Below, in pieces: positions 11,074 to 21,464 of a DNA stretch of 64,000 bases. The position numbers and the translations under genes are program-made. Source of the DNA: Podarcis raffonei (Eukaryota; Chordata; Lepidosauria; Squamata; Lacertidae); contig NC_070614.1 of NCBI RefSeq assembly GCF_027172205.1, forward strand, positions 47,742,001 to 47,806,000, in the 5' to 3' direction. Under the pieces are notes generated by a model, which ran no database searches, had not been told where the DNA came from, and saw nothing but the letters and a program-made list of their open reading frames with translations. Within the stretch, counting starts at the first letter, position 1, and each line of letters begins with the position of its first letter.

Positions 11074-13904
11074 TTACATTCTTCTCCTTATCAGTTGCTC
11101 CCTGTTGTTCAGCTCTGGCTTCAGAATAATGATGTAGCATTTTGGGGCAAAGATGCAGCCCAACAACCCAGCACTGGAGGACAAGATGGAGAAGATCTCC
11201 ACCACCACCATGGATTTCCCTTTGTTGCTCAGGTAGGTTGGGACAAAAGACAACCAAACACTGCAGAACAGCAACATGCTGAAGGTAATGAACTTGGCTT
11301 CATTAAAACTGTCTGGCAATTTGCGAGCTGCAAATGCCACAATGAAGCTGGCAATAGCCAGGAGGCCCATGTAGCCCAGGACACAGTAAAACATGGTCAC
11401 CGAGCCTTCATTACATTGCACAATGGTTTCTTCCATGACCGAGTGCATGTCAAGAGCAGGGAATGGTGGAGAGGTCATCAACCACCCAGTACAAATAATC
11501 ACTTGAACGAGGGAGCAGGAAAGGATAACAGAATTGGTCAGTCTTTTCCCCATCCACTTCCTCATACTGGACCCAGGCTTGGTGGCCATGAAAGCTGCAA
11601 CTACAGTGATGGTTTTGGCCAACACACAGGAAACTGCCACAGAGAAGATGGTGCCAAAAGTTGTTTGGCGAAGAAGGCAGGTCATTTTGCCAGGGTGTCC
11701 AATGAATAGAAGAGATGAAAGGAAGCAGAATATGAGGGTGATGAGGAGACTGTAGGTGAGACCCCTGTTGTTGGCTTTGACAATGGGAGTGTCTTTGTGC
11801 TGAATAAACGTTGCAAGCACCAATGTTGTGATCAGGGAAAAAGAAAGAGCAAGTGAGGCCAAGCTGATCCCTAAAGGTTCTTCATAAGAAAGAAAGTTGA
11901 TAGTTTTAGGGATGCATCCATTTTTCTTCTTGTTTGCATACTGATCTTCAGGGCATCTGAAGCAGTCAGCCATATCTGACAAATAAAAGAAAGTTAAACT
12001 CCATTTGCAATTCATCTGTGTTTTTTGCCTACTACGAAGCCATTATTGATCCTGCTGATCTCTTTTGAACCTTCCTTATGGCAGATAGCTGGTTGTATAT
12101 TTGAATTACTCATTGCTTTCCTGCAGAATCTGACATAGGTTTGTTTAAATCATTTTAAGTAGCCATGCTGTGCACCCAGCAGGGCGGGGGTCTTTGACCA
12201 ATGGCACCAAGATGGCAGGGTTAGTGGAACCTTGGTTTTTTTGGGTGGACAGTTAACTGAGAGGGGCCAAATTTATTTTGCTCCCATATTTAATTGTCTC
12301 CAGGTTAGGATTTTTTTGCCTTTCCTTCAGTAAGTGCCAGTAGCCTTTGCTAGGCATTCTGAAGCCTTTGTCAAAATGATGGGCAGAAACTCACATCAAT
12401 AAGGCGGACTGTAAAGGGTCTAAAGAGTGATAAGAGAAAGGCATGCCACTAGGTCTGATGGGACCCAGTGTTGCCTATTCCCACTCCCATACATATGCAG
12501 TTCCCTACTTGGAATCTGGATGCTTGCCTTCCCAAATACAAAGTTTCAACCTTGTTCAACTCTGAAGGATGTTGAGTACATCATCAAGTGGAATGCCATT
12601 CAAACAGGAAATGCTGGTTGTAATTAGTGCCATGATATTTCCTCTTCCCTGAAGCATAATGGATAAGGTTCTGACCTAATTTCACCCATGATGATGTCTT
12701 GCATGTTTCATTCTGACTACACATTTGCAAATCTGCAACTTTTGTACCATTTTACTACTTGACTTGACAGCTTCACTTAAATTATGTGTACAATGAAATC
12801 TTAATTTTAGATCCACCTGCATGGGATTTCACCAGGCTCTTTGGTTTTTGTAGGCTTTGATGAGATGTTAGTGGAAAGTAGCAATAAATTATTCACACCA
12901 CTCCAAGCCGGATAGTGTGGTGCACAGCATAGTATGTATGTATATACAGTATGCATGTACAGTGGCACCTCGGGTTACATACGCTTCAGGTTACATACTC
13001 CGCTAACCCAGAAATAGAGCTTCATGTAAGAACTTTGCTTCAGGATGAGAACAGAAACTGTGATCCGGCAGTGCGGCAGCAGCAGGAGGCCCCATTAGCT
13101 AAAGTGGTTCTTTAGGTTAAGAACAGTTTCAGGTTAAGTATGGACCTCCGGAACGAATTAAGTACTTAACCCGAGGTACCACTGTGTGTATGTATGTAAT
13201 TAAATATGTAATCTATAGTTGACCTCTTTTGTAATGCTCTATTTTGAAATATTTAAGATAATATTTTAATTTCCTGTTAATTATGCTGTTTTGACTATAT
13301 ACTTTGTATTTGACTTTCTTTGGAAATGTTTGATTCTGGATTGCTTTATTAAATATGCTGTAAACCACTTTGAGATTTTTCTTAAAAATATAAAGCTGTA
13401 TAGAAATGAAAATAATAATAATAATAATTTAACTTTTTTCCACAGAGATCTGCTAATCTTGTACAATGAAAACTGTCACATACCATTCTGGTTTGAAATC
13501 TTCCCTTCTGGACATGGAGTACAATCATAGCAGCAAAATTTCTGCCCTTCCTTCCTTTTCTTCTGATAGCCCACATGACAGTAGTCATTGCACACAGAAA
13601 TTGGCATCACCTATCAATAAACAGGAAATAATTTCAGAAGGGAGAAATCTTTGAAGGAAAATTTCAGCTTCTAAAGTTCAAATAAGAAAGGTGATCTCTC
13701 ATCCCATAAACATTGGCACAGGACCGCTTCTTCATATATAGTCCAACCATCAGCCCCTTTGTATTAAGAAATTGGAATGAAAGAGGCAAATACAAGATAC
13801 AGATAAAACATTTCAGAAATCAGAAACTTTATAGTGGAAAGACCATATGTGACAGATATTCAAAACTTATGTCACTCTCCTAACCCTGTCAGTATTTGGT
13901 AAGA

Positions 13905-13956
<52 letters not shown>

Positions 13957-16900
13957 TCTGCCTTTAAGGCCCCAAATTCAAAGTGAATAAAACAAGTTAA
14001 CCTGAAAAGTGATCCATACTCTGCCCCACAGGCTTAAGAGGCCATTGTACAAGTCTTTTAAACAAGAATTTAGTGGAGGAATATATCAGTATGCTCATAA
14101 ATCTGAGAATGTGGGGCCCACAAGTAAACCCTAGAGTAATACATGCCAATTTCTAGGGGCCAAGTTCCCTTCACATACACCCTCAATAAAATAATCGAGG
14201 GGCCTGCCTTCTCCCAGAGGTGATGGGCACTGCTATTCAAAAGGTGTTCATGAGCCACGTCTTGCAATTGATTATTCAGTGTGGGGGTTACCCGCCCCAG
14301 TATTTTATTTAAGTTGGCACCCCTGCCTAAATTCCAGACCTGGTTAAAATCATTGTGCCATATAATCATGTCCTCGTTAATGAGGAATTCTTTTCCATCA
14401 GGTGCATCAGAATCAACCCATCCAATCTTCAATCGAAGGAAGGACCTGTTTGGGAACGTGACTATGTTCATGATGTCAAATCCCCCTCCCACTTCTCTTT
14501 GATCAGTAAAGGACACAGTTTCTCCAGCTGAGTTGTTAAATGAAATGTCCTGAAGAACAGGGTGCAGCTAATAGAAAGAGAAAATGGAGTTGAATGGGAA
14601 ATAGCATAAATGAGATTTTGAATAAAGTGCCATGGTTTACAGAAACATTTCTTCATGAAGCTTATTTAGGTATAGTAACGTAGTTTCAGTTAACAAAGAA
14701 CATGTGCAAAATATCAATGATTTTGACACAACAGATGGAGACTTTATTATGCATTGGCAGCCCTTTTTCTTTATGCATTGGAAGCCTTTTAATCATAATC
14801 ATCATATATCATTTATACCACAGCCATCTGGCAGGGTTGCTCCATCCACCCTGGGAGTCTTCCAACACTTATAAAAATGTAATCAAACATTAAAAACTTC
14901 ACGATACACAGCTGCCTTCAGATGACTTCTAAATAACAATAGTTTTATTGGATAACCAAGCAGTAATATTTTGATTTCCAGTTGTATATAAAGCCTTCTG
15001 TTACATGACTCTGGTGATGCAAATAATGGTAAAAAATTTTCTCTTCATTCTCAGAACATTACCTTCCAAGGCTCCAGATCCTGAAGTTTTAATCTTTCAC
15101 TTTTTCCCATTGCTCTCTGCTTGGATCTACGTGAGTGAATGTTATGCAAGGCATGAGCCACAGCATAGACACCATTATAGATACTGTAGCTGTGACCAGT
15201 CATGCTCATTTCAAACAGAGACCTTGGAAGACTCTGCAATCTCTCCTCCCCAGTACACATACCATAGACCTCCATTGGTGCATCGAAATTGGGAAGAATA
15301 CAGTCAAATGCTTGCTCCCAGAAGCCTTTGATGAAACCATCTCCCTGGCTCTGGGAAGGCTTTATACTCTGAAGAAATTCCTTGAATGCTGGAAGTTTTT
15401 GGGAATGAATTGTGAAGGAAAGGGAACCCTGGAAGAGCAGAACATTCCAAACCTTAAGAAGACCCATAGATATGAAATCAGTCTGTGCTGTAAAGATCCA
15501 TACCTTTTTATATGATGTGTTTTCTTTATTTGTAGGATCTGGTAGAAATATAATAAGTCTCAATGATATTATTGCCCGAGATTCTCCATAAACAATAAGT
15601 ATAGTGACTTTATTGTCTCTTATTTTCACATACATATTTAAAGCTATATCATGCATTTCATCCACATTATCAAAGTGGGGTTGTATGGAAATTATTTGTG
15701 TAAAGGCTGAGCAAATTCCATTTTGAGATAGCAATGGCTCCAGGGTCTGCAAGAAATGTTCTCCACTGTTATCGTTCAGAGCAATGAGTCCAATCCACTT
15801 CCATCCAAAATGCTTAAGCAAGCGGATAATCCCAAGAAACTGGTGGGCTTCACTGGGCACCATGCGGTAAAAGGAAGGAACCTGTCTTGCATCACTCTCC
15901 GTTGGGGGAAATGAACCATATGCAAACTGAAAGAAAATGTGAATATAATCTCAAATCATATGGAAAACATTCATCCTGTACCATTTGGCTTTTTATTCCA
16001 CAAATTCTAAGCTCTCACATCTCTAGAAATAAAACAGAAAAAGGCAATCTACAAGGAATATGGGAGAAAGATGCAGGCTTGTATAGATCTAGATTTTAAA
16101 TTAAGGATCATGACTAAGATAGAGGCAATAATTTTGATGAGTCTGTTCTGAGTAAAACTGCTGAGTAGAATATTTTCCAATAGGTTTGCTCTGTGGAGAA
16201 CAAACATGGAAGCAACCAATAGAGGCAGAAAGAAAAGATTCTCATTGGCCCCTTCAAACCTCTTACCTGTGGAATCTTGTAGAGACCTAATGTGTCTGCC
16301 ATATGGAAGGTGGTATCATGGCCAAGTCCCCCAATGGTGGATATGAGGCTTTTTTGGGTGTCACATTTGTAGTTGGGAACAAATGTCTTCATTTTGAAGA
16401 GGAGGTCTAGAGTCGTACGGTAGGTCATCCTTGCATCATAATAGCTATCATAGATGTGGAAGCCAAGTGTGATATTGGGCAAGATATTGGGATTCTCATT
16501 GACTTCTTTCACAGCAAATGCCAATGTTAGGACGTGCTGATAAAATTTTGGCACCATACTGCAAATAAAGTAAATTAGTTACAGATATGAACATACTACA
16601 ATATTGGACATCTTCTGTTTCAAATGAAAATGAAAAGATTGTATTTGTAATTAACACATCTCAGCTAATAAAATCGATACTGTCCAGTGATCAGGGCATT
16701 ACTGCTTTACATGATACTTTCACACACCTGCTGTTCTTCTATTGCTTGACATTTGCATAACAGTTGATCAAGAAAAAAAATGAAATAAATCTGTTTCTCC
16801 TTAAGTAGGCGACAACTTCATTTAACCGAAAGCTGCAAAGTTATACAGACTTACATGAAAGTCCCATTGAATTCAGATAGCTTTGTTTCTCAGTATACAG

Positions 16901-17819
16901 CTGTGGTTGGGGTAGGAATGTTGCTTGCACATTAGAACCACAGGTTTGAGGTGTGCAGGCTACTGTAGCTAAGGACAGTCATTGATTCTGCATTGCATCA
17001 GATGGAAAGGGGAGTCAGATGGCAATGGACTTACCTTCACACTGGAAGACATAGTTGGTGGCAAAATTAGTCTCCTATTTCTTTAGGTTTTCTAGCCCAA
17101 TGTCAGCCTCTCTGGTCTACTGCCCCATTTTGACAATCTCAGGTTTCCCTGTGCTATCTAAGCTGAACTGTCGCAATCCCTGTCAGCCTCAACACAATTC
17201 AACCAATTTCCATATCCCTACATATAGGTTAACTTTCACCATGATGTAACAATTTACCCAAGAAATCAATTCAAGTCAGCACACTGAAACTTTAAAGGAC
17301 CTTGAATATGAATAGATGGTAGTATATTTGTTTGCATTTTCACCCTTCTCCTCCCCACTCCTCACAATAAGTATACTGTAAAGCAATTGTAAATACACAA
17401 TTTGATTCAAATAAACTCTGACAGTAGCTAGGTTTTAAAAAAAATAGAAAGAAAGGTTTTTTTTTATTCCAGTATTGAGGTAAATTATGGCTCCCATTTC
17501 AGCTTGAAAATGTCAGTGATAAAGGAATCCCTCTTTAGGATTCCTGTCTGAAAGACATGAAAGGAAGAAAACGGCAATGCAAAGGGAGAATGGAAAAGTC
17601 TTACTATGAAACATCAAACACATTCTTTGATGGTTGTTCCTTATACAAAATTTCATAGAAATTGTAAACGTTCTGAGAAAGAACTCCACCAATGAGGACT
17701 TCACCTGGCTGGTACCACTCGTGTGGAACAGGAAAAGGATTATTCCTGGGACAGCGGATAGAATTAGAGGTAATAGGAACAGGAGTTATTAGAAACAGCC
17801 ACACCAATAGCAGCAACAT
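11074..17819 (-). CDS. V2R-B: complete vomeronasal type-2 receptor, six exons
   Basis: Exons: 17819-17605, 16558-16267, 15926-15063, 14567-14340, 13610-13484, 11975-11074 (stop included), which sum to 875 residues. The start is the ATG at the head of the leader [14 protein letters not shown], matching the start in the other genes. Residues 1-71 are signal peptide and N-terminus. About 72-533 form the Venus-flytrap ligand domain. About 534-605 are cysteine-rich ([25 protein letters not shown]). About 608-860 hold seven membrane helices with [15 protein letters not shown] and the tail [11 protein letters not shown]. Expected role: ligand-gated Go coupling at the vomeronasal microvillar membrane. 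Closest relative is V2R-C: exon 4 and the adjoining intron differ at only a few positions. One oddity is the first intracellular loop, which reads NNRGLTY where the others read NNRDLTY. Part of the membrane exon is identical to gene E. Intron 5 carries a private MITE. Confidence 0.93.
12960..13184 (+). mobile_element. Tigger-like MITE, copy 2, in V2R-B intron 5
   Basis: 225 bases from CAGTGGCACCTCGGG to GAGGTACCACTG. TA lies before it and TG after it, so the target repeat has probably mutated. The matching place in V2R-C (about 23315-23345) is uninterrupted TATG repeat, so this copy inserted after B and C separated. Confidence 0.8.
13200..13430 (+). mobile_element. LINE 3' end in V2R-B intron 5
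   Basis: Ends AACCACTTTGAGATTTTTCT, TATAGAAATG and an AAT repeat, the form of LINE 3' tails in reptiles. The same insertion is in V2R-C at 23345-23582 and is absent from D and E. Confidence 0.55.
13906..13957. repeat. ATT microsatellite in V2R-B intron 4
   Basis: About 17 ATT units. The V2R-C equivalent at 24062-24085 is a short TTTA run, so the tract grew after duplication. Confidence 0.85.
14790..14940 (-). mobile_element. L3-like LINE 3' end in V2R-B intron 3
   Basis: Reads as the reverse complement of the LINE end at 10080-10240: CATCTGGCAGGG, ACCCTGGGAG, TTAAAAACTT, then GCTGCCTTCAGATGACTTCT. Shared with C and D at the same place. Confidence 0.65.
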
Positions 17820-18040
17820 CCTGACAGCCTAGCTTATGATAAACATTTCATCAACGGGTTGCAAATACATTCCTTGAGAAGTAACAGAAATTATATTGTC
17901 CTAAATTGAACTCATAGAGCCCTGTCTGTCTCTCCCCCTAAACTAGCTCTCCATAACATATGAGCTTATTTTTAAAACACTTTTAGGCTTGCTTGTTGAT
18001 TTTTTTCTTCCCTTCAGGAAGCCAACTGGGAATTTGGCTT

Positions 18041-18074
18041 GGTGAAGAAATTGCAGTGATTTGAGTAATTGCAG
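18041..18074 (-). promoter_or_regulatory. Conserved upstream block of V2R-B
   Basis: Plus-strand core GTGATTTGAGTAATTGCAG lies 222-255 bases upstream of the ATG and is followed by AATATTAATTACTTATT. The repeated AATTA/TAATTA cores resemble homeodomain sites. A regulatory role is inferred only from conservation across paralogues. Confidence 0.45.
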
Positions 18075-18337
18075 AATAGGAATATTAATTACTTATTCAG
18101 AGTTTAGAGTCTGAGTAAGACTTTAACTTTTTTTACTCCCCATCCTGCTGCTTAGATGAAAGAAAAAAGTGGCAGAAGGGTTTTTCCTTGGTGTGCTAAG
18201 AACAACAGGAAACTCTTGAGTGAAGACACTGTCATCAGGATATAAAGTAGCAGTTCTAAATTTTGAGATTAGGACCACTTCTCTACTCCAGTTGTCTTCA
18301 AGGAAATGGGACTCAGCACTTCTCAATAAGATCAAGC

Positions 18338-18721
18338 TGCAGGTGGCTCTGTGGGTTAAACCACAGAGCCTAGGACTTGCCGATCAGAAGGTCGGCGGTT
18401 CGAATCCCCGCGACGGGGTGAGCTCCCGTTGCTCAGTCCCTGCTCCTGCCAACCTAGCAGTTCGAAAGCACCTCAAAGTGCAAGTAGATAAATAGGTACC
18501 TCTCCGGTGGGAAAGTAAACAGTGTTTCCGTGTGCTGCTCTGGTTCGCCAGAAGTGGCTTAGTCATGCTGGCCACATGACCAAGAAGCGGCTTAGTCATG
18601 CTGGCCACATGACCCAGAAGCTGTACGCCAGCTCCCTCGGCCAATAAAGCGAGGTGAGCAACCCCAGAGTGGAAGTCCCAGAGTAGACCTAACAGTCAGG
18701 GGTCCCTTTACCTTTACCTTT
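18338..18721 (+). mobile_element. tRNA-derived SINE (ACA-like), second copy
   Basis: Better preserved than the copy at 3904: GTGGGTTAAACCACAGAGCC and GGTTCGAATCCCCGCGACGG form the tRNA-like promoter. A roughly 30-base internal stretch (AGCGGCTTAGTCATGCTGGC) is repeated in tandem near 18550-18620. It ends in CTTTACC repeats, then a small GGTAATGAAAGGTATAAA tandem repeat to 18770. The equivalent place upstream of V2R-D is empty. Confidence 0.82.
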
Positions 18722-18774
18722 ATACGTTAAAGGTAATGAAAGGTATAAAGGTAATGAAAGGTATAAAGGTGATG

Positions 18775-19160
18775 AATTTCTACGGGAAGTAGAAAACCTG
18801 CCAATGCAGGAAAATTTCTTCCCGGGTCTTCAATAGCGACCAGTCAAAACGTCATAGCAATGCTCACTAAACAGGAAGAAAAAGGTCAACCTGTAAACAA
18901 GAAACATTAAACAAAGGGAGGATTGGGTGCATGAAGCTCCTTAGCTGACTGCCTGGCTGCTACCGGCTCGACCCCCTATTTATATGATTGGCCCCACCTC
19001 CCAGCAGTGTAACTTGACTACTGAGGCTGGGCATGAGCCTCCAAAGATTAACACTGAGAGGCAGGCCAGCCCATACAAACTGTTGAGTTCTCCGAGGTCC
19101 GAAGCATTGCACGCGATCCCGTAAAGTGCACCCACAGTGTAAAATGTGAGTGCTCATTAT
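18775..19160 (-). mobile_element. LTR-like block with a TATA-type box
   Basis: Not homologous to V2R flanks. On the minus strand it has ATATAAATAGGG, then GACCCGGGAAGAAATTTTCC, as in promoter-bearing LTRs of Gypsy-type elements. Ends and family are not clear. It looks like an isolated fossil. Confidence 0.3.
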
Positions 19161-19162
19161 CA

Positions 19163-19480
19163 AATTGTTACATATGCATTCCTTGAATGCAGCATCAAGA
19201 ATTGAATAGATAGATTTTCTTATAACCACTTTTAGACTTGCTTCTTGTTTTCTAGTTGCTTCTGGGGAAAAATCTGCTCTGGAGTTTTGACCTGGTGAAA
19301 CAATTGCAGTGGTCTGAGTAACTGCAGGGTAGGATTATGAATTACCTCTCCAGAGTTTGGTGTCTGCGTGGTATTTTTTCTTTTTAAAAAATTGCCATTC
19401 TGCTCCTTATAGGCAGAAAAATTGACTGAATAACTTTTCCTTGGTGAACTAATGATACAGGATACATTAGGCATTCGTGA
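19163..19480 (-). pseudogene. Orphan V2R 5' flank without a gene
   Basis: 19225-19370 aligns with the 5' flanks of the V2R genes, closest to gene E (TTTTGACCTGGTGAAACAAT, CTGAGTAACTGCAGGGTAGG). No exon 1 follows at the expected distance. The sequence on that side is the LTR-like block. It is probably the remnant of a V2R copy deleted between B and C. Confidence 0.6.
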
Positions 19481-19488
19481 TCACTGTA

Positions 19489-19730
19489 CAGTGGTACCTC
19501 GGGTTACAGACACTTCAGGTTACAGATGCTTCAAGTTGCAGACTCTGCCAATCCAGAAATAGTACCTCGGGTTAAGAACTTTACTTCAGGATGAGAACAG
19601 AAACCATGTGGTGGTGGCGCGGTGGCAGTGGGAGGCCCCATTAGTTAAAATGGTACCTCAGGTTAAGAACGTTTTCAGGTTAAGAACGGCCCTCCAGAAC
19701 GAATTAAGTTCTTAACCCAAGGTACCACTG
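19489..19730 (+). mobile_element. Tigger-like MITE, copy 3
   Basis: 242 bases with ends CAGTGGTACCTCGGGTTA and CCAAGGTACCACTG and perfect TA repeats outside (19487-19488, 19731-19732). Inserted into the orphan V2R flank. Confidence 0.85.
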
Positions 19731-21464
19731 TACTGTTTTATATGCTTGCTGACAACTTATCTATTTTGTGGGGTTACCTGGACATTTGTTTCCATTTCTT
19801 TTGCTGTATCTTTGTGTGGCATAAATTAACCTGTTAAGAGTAAAAAATTATGTGCGTGGAGATCTGTTATAACTGCAGGAACCCCCAAACCAGACGATCA
19901 TTGGTGTATCCAGAGTGCTGAAGCAAAGCTAAACCTGAGAGGTTGTGAATTACTTCATCAGGGTTTTAGGCCACTTTCCAGTACCATTTCCCTTCAAGGG
20001 AATGGGAATCAATATCTCTCTATACAATTAAGCTCTAGTTTTAAAACATGTAGCTTCACTCACTAGCATGAACCAACAGAGAGTATAGTTATATTGGACA
20101 AGTGGGGAACCTGTTTCAGCCCCAGGATCTGAGTAACCTTCCAAAAGCCATATGCCAGTGGTGGGTGGGACAAAAAGTGAAACTGGACAGAGCACCTAAT
20201 GCAAGTTTAACTACTGTATAGTGTCTACTTTCTACTCAAACACATGGACCCCTCTCTATTCCCATTCAGGCCAAGCAGTCTTATTCTCAAAGTTCAAGGA
20301 CCTATACCAGGCTGGCAAAACCTCAGGATTGGAAGCAGAGCCAGTGAGGAATACAACTTGGGAAGAGTTCTGAGGGCCTGGAAGAGACATCTGGAGGGCA
20401 TAGAGCGCCTTTAACTGACGCCTCTCTCCCATTGTATTGAAACCATTTATCAGGCACTTACTCTTATCCATTCATATAGGAAGTCATTAATATATTGGGT
20501 TTACTTTAGGGATTGCTTTACCTCACACGTGCCAGTCGAATAACTTCCATGTAAAGAACTTAAGCTTCTTCCAGTGCCCTGCAATGTCTGTTATGCATGT
20601 TTAAAGAGTTTAAAAATACATAAATAAATGTGGCAGCACCTTTGGAACTCCTATTAACTTTAGGTGTTCACAATACTTTAACTCTTTTAGATGCCTGCTG
20701 AAAACTTTTTTTCTTTTTGTGGGCCCATCCAAACAGTTGATTTGTTCTGTTCTGTTCCATATTAGTCAGCAAGGTATTTGAGGTTCAAGGAAGACTCTCA
20801 GAACTTTAATTTTAGTTAACATGTTTCTTTATTTAAGAAAATATAATTTGGAATTAAAGAACAGAGTAATATAAGGTAAATCAGTCCCATATAAGAGAAC
20901 AGGAAGTAATTAAAAGTTATCAAAGGCACCATTCATTCAACACTTTCCAATACATTTCTCTATTGCTTCCCTACCCACAAAACTCCATTTTTATTCATAA
21001 GTTTCTTGCCTTAAGGCACGAGTCAGTAACATTTCCCCACAGTTGGCCAGACTGATCATTTTCCCAGGCCTTGAGGGCCAATGTTTGATACTTGAAAGGG
21101 GCCACCAACCCGTCTGTCACTGGGTGTCAGAAGGCAATGAGTCTTTTAAATGGACAGCTACAAAGAGGCTTGATCAATGATGTGGAAGCAGTTTCTCTAT
21201 CAAAAACCAAGCTCCCCTCCCCCTGCATCCATTTTATTACCACTTTAATGGAAACTACCACCCTCCCCGTGCCCGGAAAGTTGTTCCTCGCTCCTGAGCT
21301 AAGGTGACAGAGCATTTTAATCTGCTATAATTTCACAACACTAAACTTTCCAAAATTGATCCCACCAAAGAGTATCACACCAGAGGAGGTACTCAAAGCA
21401 ACCATTTTTATACTAAAATCCCTTCTGTATAACAATAGAAGAGAAAGAAGAAGGAAGGTTGAAT
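19731..21464. other. B-C spacer and 3' flank of V2R-C
   Basis: 19740-20250 matches spacer text also present near 39200-39400 and 50590-50780 (GCCATATGCCAGTGGTGGG). From 20256 it matches the 3' flank of V2R-B. The minus frame at 20256-20471 is non-coding duplicate text. No gene seen. Confidence 0.5.

Noticed and set aside
14070-14339. Open extension of V2R-B exon 4 past its donor (also 24197-24466 in C) as a retained-intron isoform
   Set aside because: The donor CAG|GTC is intact, the extension has no domain, and D and E do not keep it. Conservation follows from recent duplication.
18338-18420. tRNA gene, from the tRNA-like boxes at the SINE heads (also 3904-3990)
   Set aside because: The tRNA-unrelated body and CTTTACC tail show these are SINEs. 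No cloverleaf with proper acceptor stem.
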